A stretch of 64,000 nucleotides of DNA, from contig OV277867.1 of the NCBI GenBank assembly GCA_922989275.2, positions 42,398,070 to 42,462,069 on the forward strand, given 5' to 3'. The notes beneath the pieces were generated by a model. It did not search any database, was not told where the DNA came from, and saw only the letters and a list, made by a program, of their open reading frames with translations. This stretch comes from Gari tellinella. Its lineage: Eukaryota > Mollusca > Bivalvia > Cardiida > Psammobiidae. Position numbers and translations under genes: made by a program. Shown here piece by piece: positions 11,631-21,693 of the stretch. Every line of letters starts with the position of its first letter. Positions within the stretch are counted from its first letter, which is position 1.

Positions 11631-12906
11631 AGCTCACCTGGGCCAAAGGCTCAAGGTGAGCTATTGGGATGGCCCTGTGTCCGGCGTCCGTCGTCGTCCG
11701 TCGTGCGTCGTTAGTCGTCCGTCGTCCGTCGTCGTTATCAATTGCTTCAAATGACATCTCCTCCTATACCGCTTGACAGAATTCAACCAAACTTTACAGA
11801 AATGTTCCTTGGGTCAAGCTCTTTCAAATTTGTTCAAAGAATTAAAAATAATGCAGAACTCTGGTTGCCATGGCAACCAAAGTGAAAAAATAAGGAAATC
11901 TTAAAAAATCTTCTTGTCAAAAACTGGAAGGACCAGAGCTTACATATTTGGCACATAGCATCATCTACTGGTCCTCTATCAAGTTTGTTCAAATTATGCC
12001 CCTGGGGTCAAAATTGGCCCCGCCCCGGGGGTCACAGATTTACAAGGAGTTATATAGTGAAATTTTCAAACGTCTTCTTCTCTGAAACTAATGTGGCCAG
12101 AGCATTGATATTTGGCATGGTGACACTTCTAGATGTCTTATACCAAAATTGTTCAAATGGTTCTGGTCGGTTGCATAACTAGGTCACAGGAGCTAAAAAT
12201 ATATTTTTTCATTGAAAACTTAAAAAATCTTCTTGTCTGAAACTACAAGGGCCAGAGCTTAGATATTTGGCACATAGAATCGCCTACAGGTCCTCTATCT
12301 AGTTTGTTCAAATTATGCCCCCTGGGGTCGAAATTGGCCCCGCCCCGGGGGGTCACAGTTTTACATAGAGTTATATAGTGAATTTTTCAAATGTCTTCTT
12401 CTCTGAAACTAATATGACCAGAGCTTTGATATTTGGCATGGTGACACTTCTCGATGTCCTATACCAAAATTGTTCAAATGGTTCTGGTCGGTTGCATAAC
12501 TAGATCACAGGAGCTAAAAATAGATTTTTTTCAATTATAACTTTAAAAAATCTTCTGTTCTGAAACTACAAGGGCCATAGCTTAGATATTTGGCACATAT
12601 CATCGCCTACAGGTCCTCTATCAAGTTTGTTCAAATTATGCATCTGGAATCAAAATTGGACCGCCCCTGGGGTCACAGTTTTACATAGAGTTATATATAG
12701 AAAATTTCAAACGTCTTCTTCTCTGACACTAATATGGCCAGGGCTTTTATATTCGGTATGGTGACACTTTTAAATATACTTTACATAATTTGTTCAAATT
12801 GTTCCGGTCTGTTGCATATCTAGGTCAGTCCTGGACCTAAATTATTATCTCCATTTTTTCAGCTATTTTCTCAGGTGAGCGAAATATGCCCCATGGGGCT
12901 CTTGTT
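11631..12906. repeat. Dispersed AGCTCACC...GGGCTCTTG repeat, copy 2
   Basis: It starts AGCTCACCTGGGCC, followed by 'AAGGTGAGC' and a GTC-rich run (11688-11735). It ends 'CAGGTGAGCG...GGGGCTCTTG'. Internally a ~320-bp unit recurs three times, with the phrase 'aaaaaatcttct' at about 11906, 12226 and 12545 and 'cggttgcataact' in the first two repeats. The 67- and 65-codon ORFs in it are not genes. Confidence 0.8.
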
Positions 12907-13211
12907 TGGTTAATGTGTCCATTTTCCTTTTTTAGGTTAAGTTAAAGATATGTACTTATCAAGTTGTTCATTGCGTCCAATATCTGGTGTGAAGTAAGAT
13001 TTGTTTCTAACAAGAGAGGTATCTTTATCATTTGGTAAATGTTTTTGTTGATGTTTCAGCTATATTATCTTTTTCTACATTTGGCTGTGAAAGTTGTGGT
13101 TTTCCTGTTGAAAATAATTTGCAGGCTCAACCACGATTTCCTTGTCTACTTCAAGCGAGTTGTTTGACTGGTTACCCCATCGTCTTCCCTGTCGTTACCG
13201 ACCATTGCCTT
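12907..13211. other. Nothing recognised
   Basis: AT-rich text with one 66-codon ORF that runs into the following MITE; no motif or repeat was seen. Confidence 0.3.
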
Positions 13212-13218
13212 GCTGGTA

Positions 13219-13444
13219 CAGGGCTGCCATAAGTTGACATAACAAATCCTAAGATGTCGAAATTTGCATTTTTCAATTGCGAATTTACGAATCGTACCTT
13301 TACCCTATAGCCTGTTTCTAGTTTTGTTGACACGTGACTACTTTTAGCAGGCTGCTTTCTGCTTTACTTTCAGCCTGCTTTAAGCTACTATGTTCTAGAA
13401 AAAAATCCGAGTATTTAGGAAAAATCCGGAGAAACGGCAGCCCT
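13219..13444. mobile_element. hAT-like MITE (CAGGGCTGCC), copy 2, with 7-bp TSD
   Basis: CAGGGCTGCCATAAG at the left and ACGGCAGCCCT at the right, with GCTGGTA duplicated at 13212-13218 and 13445-13451. It is a close relative of 8370-8642 and has the same internal hairpin, truncated on one arm. Confidence 0.8.
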
Positions 13445-13859
13445 GCTGGTATATTTGGTCTGGTTGTCTTCCCGACTGGTTCCTACTATTGCCTTGTCAA
13501 TTTCTGTTTTCATTTCTTCGCAGAATATATTGTGGATGTCACCTTTTTGTTGGTATCCTTGGTGGGTTTATCCAGTTTTTAAGAATGTGTTCCAGGAGAC
13601 CTACGTGGTTTGAATTCGGAGGTTAAGATTTTACAACCGAACTTTGTTGATTATTTTGAAACCTTTGGTTGTCGCAGTTATGCTGATATCTCTCGTTAAA
13701 TGGTATCTGCTGGTTTTTCTGGTTGTTTTGCTTTCTTTGTTTGAAACATCGACTTTTATTTTCGTAATCTTTGATAAAATCCTCCGTATTTTTTCAACCC
13801 CTTTTCGTTATTCTGCCAGCGGTTTTTTGCGAGATTTTCTTCATTGCGATTTGTGTCCT

Positions 13860-14090
13860 GGGGCCCGTTTTACTAAACTACTTACGCAAATTTTTTGCCT
13901 AAGTCAAAATTTTAATTTTTAATTTATATTTTTTATTATCACTTGCTACAAACAGCAAATAGCCAGATCAATGGACTCGCTTTTAGCGCGTCCTCTGATC
14001 TGGCTATTTGCTGTTTGCAAACGTTTATGATCGAAAAATAAGAGTAAAACGATTTTAATTTTGCGTAAGTAGTTTAGTAAAACGGGCCCC
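13860..14090. mobile_element. Foldback MITE (GGGGCCCGTTTTACTAA)
   Basis: Inverted ends GGGGCCCGTTTTACTAA and TTAGTAAAACGGGCCCC, matched for about 30 bp. The centre is a second palindrome: AAACAGCAAATAGCCAGATC and its inverse around a GC-rich loop (13956-14018). Repeated in the second duplicate copy at 20487-20717. Confidence 0.8.
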
Positions 14091-14344
14091 TGTACCCAAT
14101 AATTTATGACAATCTCACTGACTTGACCGCTGCACTTACTCTTTATTATGTCAATCATTTCTTGGATAAGCCGTTTGGACCGCTATTAGATCTGTCCAAG
14201 AAACAACTGTAAACTTTATCACATAATTACACAAAACACACTCAACGATACACACGCGCGAGATGTAACCACTGTTTCAATGCTATTTAATTTCAACGGG
14301 AAAGAGAATAACGTTTTCCACATTAATCATAAAACAAACTTATA

Positions 14345-15066
14345 CTATTTGACAAATACTGCGATTTCTTTTATGATAACATAATGAATATGTGGCTTAG
14401 TTGCCCTCATTCTTAAGCATACTATTTTGTAATTCGACATACTGGCAGTAATGGAGGTTTCGGTTATATTCGCGATGCCACTGTTGAACCTGCCAATGGT
14501 AGCATAGTCTTCACAGTCATTTTCACCTCTCGAGATGGAGCTGGCTTCCACTACAGCATTATGGAAGATGTCGTCAGGGTAACCTTTCCTACCTGTTACT
14601 ATGACAACACCTTTTAATGACTGTGGCTTATTGAAGACAATAGTAAAGTGATCATTCAGTTCAGGCCGTGCACTACTCCAGAAATGACCTTTCCTATTCT
14701 CGTAAGCTTACTCTGGTGGAAAGTCGGTATTTATCTTGAGTGACGTGTATACCTTTGCTTGAGGATTATCACCATGGAGCTCCTTTTTTAGATACTCATA
14801 GTATACGTCCTCTGCCAGCATAGTTTTACCAGCCAAACTAGAATTCAATCCTAAATGATTAAACAATGTTGGTTTTCTTAAAAATCTTTGCTCTTGACCT
14901 GTCAAGTTAATAAAATATTGTAAAGTACAATCTACAGGCATAGTCGAGTTAAACATAAGTAGAAGTTCCGCAAGGCGAACCACATCGCTAGAACGGTACA
15001 ACTTGCCGATAAATCCTAATGTTGAAAACTCTAAACAAACCCATTTTCTATATCTTTTTTTTTGGA
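14345..15066 (-). pseudogene. MGAT4-like (GT54) pseudogene, last-exon fragment
   Basis: Read on the minus strand, this matches about residues 218-456 of the MGAT4-like protein at 37914-39055, identical at roughly four residues in five by eye. It keeps LEFSTLGFIGKL, the KPTLFNHLG block and the C-terminal IIKEIAVFVK. One in-frame TAA at 14708-14710 (after TDFPPE) breaks it; there are no frameshifts. The N-terminal part, including the EDD metal-binding motif, is missing: homology stops near 15066, next to a half palindromic core. The 3' untranslated region also matches the intact gene. It is therefore a truncated paralogue rather than an unrelated gene. Whether the stop is fixed cannot be told from one sequence. 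Confidence 0.85.
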
Positions 15067-15070
15067 TAAA

Positions 15071-15115
15071 ATTCATAATGCGTTACGCGGCGTCTGATCA
15101 GGGTCAAAACTATTT
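15071..15115. repeat. Half palindromic core at the pseudogene edge
   Basis: GCGTTACGCGGCGTCTGATC then AGGGTCAAAACTATTTG is the right arm of the GATCAGACGCCG core without its left arm. It abuts the point where MGAT4 homology ends. Second copy at 21698-21742. Confidence 0.65.
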
Positions 15116-15287
15116 GCATAGTCGCCTTTACAGTCGTCTACGGTTGTGTAAGGGTAAACGACGAGCTTACTGTAACGGATCACTGGTGTTTTTATGTCGG
15201 GTGGAGTATAGAAATATGCATAATATACATGTATGCGTGTATATGGAGTACATATAAAAAAATAAAATGAACCATGAAGAGCAGAAT

Positions 15288-15390
15288 CCGGGTCAAATCG
15301 GCCCAAAACCAAATCGGCCCGGGTCAAATCGACCCATTAATATGCCGGGTCAAATCGGCCCAATAATAGCGGGTCAACTCGGCCCAATAT
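15288..15390. repeat. Iteron cluster, left (GGGTCAAATCGGCCCA)
   Basis: Four to five degenerate copies of GGGTCAAATCGGCCCA in about 100 bp. The same unit occurs in the opposite orientation at 17715-17815. The 84- and 77-codon ORFs over it are artefacts. Second copy at 21915-22017. Confidence 0.75.
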
Positions 15391-15489
15391 TGTAGATATA
15401 GCAGACATGTCCTTATTGATAACTGAATTTGATTTATTGGTTCAGCTTTTTTAAGTTTTGACAGAGAAAATATTGATAAGAGTGTCAAT

Positions 15490-16522
15490 TGTTTTGGATC
15501 CTGATCACATATGGAATTTAGTATCCATATATATTTGAAATTATCGTCGCATATCAAACATTTATCAACTCAGTTTCGACCCTATTTAGACGCTGCGTTT
15601 TGTTTTAAATGTTGTCAGTTGCTTTTAATAATGCTGATCAATAAATCTTATATAGGCACTGATATTAAAAAAATATTATATAAAAGTAAAAGCATACCCT
15701 ACAATCAGCTGTATGCGCGAAAGTGCACAGTGTGCCGCCAAAGTAGTTATTGACAAGCGCTACATTCATTGTTTGATTGCAGTAAAGGTGATAATTGATG
15801 TTTGACACGTTGTTGTGACAGTTAATCAGTAATCCCTTCACTGTCTTGCCCCAGATACGCTGGTTATTATAATTTTGCCAACAGTGTTGATCCTTAGGAG
15901 ACATATAATATGGTTTCTGACTAGGATCCAAACTTTTTTTCTGATGTGAAAACACACAAAAAACTTTGAGAAATAAAAGCAGACACCATTTAGAGATGAC
16001 ATCTTTGTAGATCCGGAGATTAATTTAACTTATATATATATATATATATATATAGATCTGTTTCCGACCTGTATCCAAAATTGTATTGTATACACGCTTG
16101 ATGAGTTTTTGCTGTCGTGTGTTTCTTGTTTTATCATAGTCTCGTTGACTTATTTCGTTAAATTGCAATTTACACAATTTATGAATATTGTTATATTAAA
16201 CCAATTTACGTACGACATTATTTTGGTTTGTTTTCTACTTTTCATTTTCACTTGTCACTGATATGTATATATCAATGTATATACACACATTTAATAGAGT
16301 TCGTGTTACACATTACATCTCGGAGCAGACACAGATTTGAAAAATTTGTAATTTCTCCATGATTACATATAGAATATATTGCCTATGTTAATAATGACAA
16401 AATTGCCAAATCCTCATCATTCAGTTCTCATCTTACAGCGTCTCGCCCATCCAGCGTGTATTGTCCAAGTGAAATGGCATCCGGCCATTCAACACCATCT
16501 AATTCGACATCTGAATAAATTA
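15490..16522. other. Stretch with core fragments and an (AT)n microsatellite
   Basis: GTTTTGGATCCTGATCAC (15495) is one arm of the palindromic core. 'CCCTTCACTGTCTTGCCCC' at 15832-15850 is a degenerate TTAACCCTT-family left end. A 24-25 base alternating TA tract lies at 16030-16054. No gene. Repeated at +6,627. Confidence 0.5.
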
Positions 16523-16726
16523 CAGTTAACCCTCTCTATTACGACCACTCTAAAGAAGGATAATTGATTGTATAAAGACAGGCGACAGCTTAAAACAATG
16601 TAACAGTTAAACAGAACGTTTATAAAGGAGCTTTCTATTTTACTGTCACCTTACTTTAAGCAGTAATCTGTTTTCAATTGTTAATAATTAACACAAGTTA
16701 GTGATCGTAACAGAGAGGTTTTACTG
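16523..16726. mobile_element. TA-flanked MITE of the CAGT...CCTCTCTATTACGACCACT family
   Basis: The left end CAGTTAACCCTCTCTATTAC and the right end GTAACAGAGAGGTTTTACTG are inverted, with TA on both sides. The centre is a diverged AAGCAGG/AAAGTAAA hairpin. Relatives occur at 49161-49371, 48035-48180 and, as a single end, 34455-34491. Second copy at 23150-23353. Confidence 0.7.
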
Positions 16727-16884
16727 TATTGTATATGGATTCATTTTACACTCCCAAAATCTCGAACAGTCTCGTGGTATATTGTATTCTGCTGAAAACA
16801 TTGTCGGCTGCATAGTTATTTTTGTTTGTTTTGAATTCTGTTTTAACGTAACTTGAATTGAAATAACTTAACTGCAGGTGTCTT

Positions 16885-16946
16885 ATAGTTTGGATACTGA
16901 GCAGACGCCAGGTGACTCGGCATCGGATCTGGATCCAAGCTGTTTG
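16885..16946. repeat. Palindromic core copy (degenerate)
   Basis: AGTTTGGATACTGAGCAGAC pairs imperfectly with CGGATCTGGATCCAAGCTG. Its outer element was not resolved. Second copy at 23512-23573. Confidence 0.6.
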
Positions 16947-17260
16947 TTAATTTCAGTCTTCTATAAACATCATACATGTATCTTTGCTGTAGTGGTGACT
17001 TAGAATATCCGTTTGTACATACACTTAGAGCTGCTTAACCGTGGATGTTATGTTGTTTATTTAATATACATGTAAATTATGTTTTAAATACATTTATGAA
17101 GCACGTTTGCCCCAATGTATATTCTGTACGTTAAGGCAATGGTTATTATATTCATCGTATTAAGCATGTTTAAGATCTGTTGTACATTATTGCATCTTTT
17201 GGGGAAATTTAGTGAAATGATCCAAGGAGAATAGAAAACATGACCACACCAGCACTTGAA

Positions 17261-17493
17261 CAGTAGAGAAGACGTTATTCTTTCCCAGTAAATGAGTATA
17301 CGCTTACACTTTCTTTCCAATTGCAAACATTTTGGAGCCAGATCAGACGTCGGGTTACCCGGCGTCTGATCAAGCTCCAAGCTGTTTTACACTCAGATTA
17401 TCATTAATAGTCAGAATTAAAAACAACCAACAACATTGCAATGCCTTTCCCTTTCATTTGCGTTTAAACGGGAAATAAAACGTCTTCTTTATT
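17261..17493. mobile_element. Family-1 MITE (GTTATTCTTTCCC TIR)
   Basis: Left GAGAAGACGTTATTCTTTCCC-type end (17264 on), right CGTTTAAACGGGAAAT...ACGTCTTC end, core at 17322-17386 with GGAGCCAGATCAGACG and its inverse. Second copy at 23888-24120. Confidence 0.75.
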
Positions 17494-17714
17494 ACACAAA
17501 CTTTTAAGGGACAATTGACACACAGACCAAACATTAACCAGGGACGTGGATGCTTCTGTAAGACAGAGACAATGATCATAGTTCCATCAGCGATATATGC
17601 GAAAATTGCTAACTTAAGTAACACAAATAACACATGTAAAGGTCAAAAAGTGTTATACCCGATTACCGTAACCAAGCACAATCAGTTTTCCTGTTTCGAT
17701 ACTAAAAACAAAAA

Positions 17715-17815
17715 AATGGGCCGATTTGACCCGGTCCGATTTGACCCGGTCCGATTTGGTTTTGGGCCGATTTGACTCGGGGTCCGAATTGGTTTTGGGC
17801 CGATTTGGCCCGTTA
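17715..17815. repeat. Iteron cluster, right, inverted (GGGCCGATTTGACCC)
   Basis: Four to five copies of TGGGCCGATTTGACCCGG or close variants, inverted relative to 15288-15390. Together they bracket about 2.3 kb, a layout like the subterminal repeat arrays of some DNA transposons. Second copy at 24342-24442. Confidence 0.75.
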
Positions 17816-17940
17816 CCGAAGAGCATTGCATAGAGACTATTTAATCCAGCCAAAAATGTACCCACTACATTTGAATGTCAGTGCAGATGATGAAGACAGG
17901 GCCTTGCAATCGCGCTATAAGTAATAGATACACGACGGGT

Positions 17941-18089
17941 TTCGCCTTAAAAGTGTACGGTATGAATCGTAATCAGACTGTTTTGCGAGGGCGACAACAA
18001 ATTGTCCGAGGCGAAGCCGAGGACATATTTGTTGTTCGTCCGAGCGAAACAGTCTGAATACGATTCATACCGTACACTTTTAAGGCGAA
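17941..18089. repeat. Long near-perfect foldback, 149 bp
   Basis: TTCGCCTTAAAAGTGTACGG at the left is matched by its inverse at the right end (18070-18089). The arms run to the middle, where the hairpin reads CCGAGGCGAAGCCGAGG. Second copy at 24568-24716. The 60-codon ORF over it is an artefact. Confidence 0.8.
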
Positions 18090-18624
18090 CAAGTCGCTGT
18101 ATCTGACTTATACGTAGATTTTAATAAATATCTTACACCGAGTCAATAATGATTGCGGTCAATGTAATATTGCAAATTAATATATCTATTTATAAAATAT
18201 TGAAATTCACGTAAACCAACTATTGTTTTCATTGGTCCTTTTTATACTTTGCACGAGCATTCCGTGCAGCCTGTGTGCTGGGTCATGCCGTAAAATAACT
18301 ACGTACATGTATTTATTTATCTGCGCTCAGAATGAGTATTCAGCTAGTATAAGGTAAGCGCTGTATTTATCAATTTAGATGACATCTTTTTTAAGCATTT
18401 AGCTTTAAGGTCAATAAATATTTTATCATTTTAGCCCGATATAATTTCCTTTCCGCTCATTATAACCAAACCAAGGACCAGATATTTTTCTCCTGAACAG
18501 GCACACTATTAAATAGCGTCGTTTACTCTTGCACTGTCATATTGTCGTCTGCTTTGAAATTGCTGAATGCACTTATTTTCCAACGCAAAGTTTCGGGATT
18601 TGATTGCACGAATCAAGTGTCTAT

Positions 18625-18867
18625 CAGTTTGGATCCTGTTCAAACGCTGAGTTACTGTGTGTTTGATATTGATCCAAACTATTTGCAAAAGTTCGTTATC
18701 CCTTATCGTGCTGAATTGCCGTCTGCATCAAACTTATCGTCTGCGGAGAATCTCAAAATCTTTCTTATGCTTTCCAAATTGAATCAAAAATGAAAATCAG
18801 TGCCAAACATTTGGATCCAGATCACATGCCTCGTTACATGGCGTCTTCTATGGATCTAAACTGTTTC
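18625..18867. repeat. Two degenerate palindromic cores in tandem
   Basis: One at 18625-18685 (CAGTTTGGATCCTGTTC ... GATCCAAACTATTTG) and one at 18804-18867 (ACATTTGGATCCAGATCAC ... GGATCTAAACTGTTT). Between them is ATCGTCTGC-rich text common in this family's flanks. Second copy at 25252-25494. Confidence 0.6.
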
Positions 18868-18890
18868 CAAATGTTAGACAAGCGGTACTC

Positions 18891-19150
18891 ACAGTGGAAA
18901 AACGTTATTCTTCCCCAATAAACGCGTTTGACGCTTAAACTAAATTTTCCATTGCAAGCATTTTGGAACCAGATCAGACGCCGGGTAACCCGGCGTCTGA
19001 TCAGGATCCAAATTGTGTGCCACTCAGATGAAAAAAGATGATGAAAAATGTAAAAAAAAAAGTTATTATTTTCTAGAAATCTACATTTTGTGTTTTGCGT
19101 TTGCGTTTCGATTGCGTTTAAACGGGAAAGAATTACGTTTTCTCCACTGT
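18891..19150. mobile_element. Family-1 MITE (ACAGTGGAGAAAACG ends)
   Basis: Ends ACAGTGGAAAAACGTTATTC and TTACGTTTTCTCCACTGT are inverted. The core at 18953-19020 contains GATCAGACGCCGGGTAACC and its inverse. Second copy at 25518-25777. Confidence 0.85.
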
Positions 19151-19237
19151 AGCATAACAAGGGTTACCTCATCAATTCCCGGGCAGTGCAAGAGCTAAAC
19201 CGGTGACCGCATGCTCACAACGTGCACCACGCCCGTA

Positions 19238-19320
19238 AAAAGTATCCGGTAACAGAAAGTAAAACTGTCCGGTAACAGAAAAAAGTGTCCGGTATCAGAC
19301 GTAAGAGGACACTTTTTGAA
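19238..19320. repeat. Short tandem TCCGGTAACAGAAA, three units
   Basis: TATCCGGTAACAGAAAGTA, TGTCCGGTAACAGAAAAA and TGTCCGGTATCAGACGTA follow one another, the last followed by an inverted AGGACACTTTTT. Second copy at 25865-25947. Confidence 0.6.
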
Positions 19321-19359
19321 TAGCTTTGCGGGGGGTATCTGCGTATAAGAGATTTTGAG

Positions 19360-19790
19360 GTGTCAGTCCTTTTCATGTTGCCTGTCACTAGTCTAGGTGC
19401 TAAAAGACATTACTTAACCTAGCTTGGGTGGTAACACCTATCGATATTCAATCCCATAGGAAGTTTGAGTTAAAGCATGCAGCATTCTTTTACCTGTATA
19501 AATGTCCAGGCAAGAAAACCATTAACGCGTGTCATGTGAGGCCCGTACCTTTAATTTGATAGTTTGGTTAGTAAAACCGATCGGAAAACCCCTATTGAGT
19601 GTGAGTATGTCATGGCCTCTATAGAAAACTTGAGATTGCTGACATTAGATGAGTACACTTTTCCAATGCTTTACAATTACTTCTACGCCTAGTTAGAGCA
19701 ATGGGGGATCAATGAAAGGACCGGGGTAATGTCTTTAAGTGAGGAGCTGTATTTTTTCATGGGGTACAGTTTGGATTTGAAAGATAGTAG
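19360..19790. repeat. Dispersed low-copy repeat, also at 44960-45120
   Basis: The block around 19600-19740 (GTGAGTATGTCATGGCC, AAAACTTGAGATT, GGGGTAATGTCTTTAA) matches 44974-45110 with scattered differences. Function unknown; no ORF. Second copy at +6,627. Confidence 0.55.
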
Positions 19791-20031
19791 CGTACACACC
19801 CTGTATAAGCGTTCCCTTTGCTGTGCGGTGCAGACAACGCCGAATTGCGGTATTTCTTGTTTACATTTGACCTAGTATTGTCGACAAGGTTTGACCTGAC
19901 GGTTCATGCATATTCCGTCTTTTTCCGTAAGTTATTCGTTAGCTTCCGAAAACAACTACAGTGTATTGAGAATAGACAATTCAACGGTGACTCGAACTGG
20001 AATTGTGTTATCGGTTATAGATAAATACAGT

Positions 20032-20102
20032 CGGTGATGGCTCAGTGGTAAGGTCGTCGCGCTACCAAGGTAAGGGTATTGGGTTCGATCCCCGGTAGAG
20101 TT
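20032..20102 (+). other. tRNA-like (box A/B) module
   Basis: TGATGGCTCAGTGGTAAGG is a box-A-like D arm and GGGTTCGATCCCC is a near-consensus box B. TTTT and a later T9 run follow. The acceptor arm does not pair and the anticodon arm is irregular, so it is tRNA-derived rather than a tRNA gene. Identical at 26659-26729. Confidence 0.55.
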
Positions 20103-20971
20103 TTGTATTATTTATTGAATATGTACATGTATTTTTTTTTAAAATGCGGATAGACGCATGCAAACCATGACATTCATGCAATTGCATGTACATGTATATG
20201 AAATAGAGTACAGTGCTACTTGCCTAGGAAAAACTTGGCTAGAAAACTGGTCCAAAGAACACCACGTTATGCAAAACACTCCCAGAAAGCACTATGCGTT
20301 ACTTTTGTATTTCGTCAAGCATCAAAAGGCATCAGGCAGCAGGCCGTTTGTTTTTTCAAAAAAATTGCTGACTGATTTATTTTAGTATCGTTTACGGCTA
20401 ATATACTAAAAAAATATTTACAGCCGAAGTTTACCAAACAGTACCGAGATTTTTTGCGAGATTTTCTTCATTGCGATTTGTGTCCTGGGGCCCGTTTTAC
20501 TAAACTACTTACGCAAATTTTTTGCCTAAGTCAAAATTTTAATTTTTAATTTATATTTTTTATTATCACTTGCTACAAACAGCAAATAGCCAGATCAATG
20601 GACTCGCTTTTAGCGCGTCCTCTGATCTGGCTATTTGCTGTTTGCAAACGTTTATGATCGAAAAATAAGAGTAAAACGATTTTAATTTTGCGTAAGTAGT
20701 TTAGTAAAACGGGCCCCTGTACCCAATAATTTATGACAATCTCACTGACTTGACCGCTGCACTTACTCTTTATTATGTCAATCATTTCTTGGATAAGCCG
20801 TTTGGACCGCTATTAGATCTGTCCAAGAAACAACTGTAAACTTTATCACATAATTACACAAAACACACTCAACGATACACACGCGCGAGATGTAACCACT
20901 GTTTCAATGCTATTTAATTTCAACGGGAAAGAGAATAACGTTTTCCACATTAATCATAAAACAAACTTATA

Positions 20972-21693
20972 CTATTTGACAAATACTGCGATTTCTTTTA
21001 TGATAACATAATGAATATGTGGCTTAGTTGCCCTCATTCTTAAGCATACTATTTTGTAATTCGACATACTGGCAGTAATGGAGGTTTCGGTTATATTCGC
21101 GATGCCACTGTTGAACCTGCCAATGGTAGCATAGTCTTCACAGTCATTTTCACCTCTCGAGATGGAGCTGGCTTCCACTACAGCATTATGGAAGATGTCG
21201 TCAGGGTAACCTTTCCTACCTGTTACTATGACAACACCTTTTAATGACTGTGGCTTATTGAAGACAATAGTAAAGTGATCATTCAGTTCAGGCCGTGCAC
21301 TACTCCAGAAATGACCTTTCCTATTCTCGTAAGCTTACTCTGGTGGAAAGTCGGTATTTATCTTGAGTGACGTGTATACCTTTGCTTGAGGATTATCACC
21401 ATGGAGCTCCTTTTTTAGATACTCATAGTATACGTCCTCTGCCAGCATAGTTTTACCAGCCAAACTAGAATTCAATCCTAAATGATTAAACAATGTTGGT
21501 TTTCTTAAAAATCTTTGCTCTTGACCTGTCAAGTTAATAAAATATTGTAAAGTACAATCTACAGGCATAGTCGAGTTAAACATAAGTAGAAGTTCCGCAA
21601 GGCGAACCACATCGCTAGAACGGTACAACTTGCCGATAAATCCTAATGTTGAAAACTCTAAACAAACCCATTTTCTATATCTTTTTTTTTGGA
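20972..21693 (-). pseudogene. MGAT4-like pseudogene, second identical copy
   Basis: Exact repeat of 14345-15066 inside the tandem duplication, with the same in-frame TAA at 21335-21337. Confidence 0.85.

Larger units (their letters stand above)
13823..20449. repeat. Tandem duplication, copy 1 (6,627 bp)
   Basis: The sequence from TTTTTTGCGAGATTTTC to CAGTACCGAGA is repeated immediately as 20450-27076. Every ORF pair keeps an offset of exactly 6,627 and an identical translation, and the (AT)n tract at about 16030 has the same length in both copies. The junction shows no microhomology with either flank. Either a very recent tandem duplication or an assembly duplication. Confidence 0.95.

Noticed and set aside
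14345..15066. Processed (retro-) pseudogene origin for the MGAT4 fragment
   Set aside because: It covers part of one exon only, so no exon junction can be tested, and no poly(A) tract or target duplication is seen; tandem paralogue is simpler.
17515..17775. 86-codon ORF ending in repeated RFDPV residues
   Set aside because: The repeated residues are the translated iterons of the cluster at 17715-17815.
20032..20102. Functional tRNA gene
   Set aside because: Boxes A and B are good, but the acceptor stem does not pair and the anticodon arm is irregular. The same objection applies to the other four tRNA-like units.
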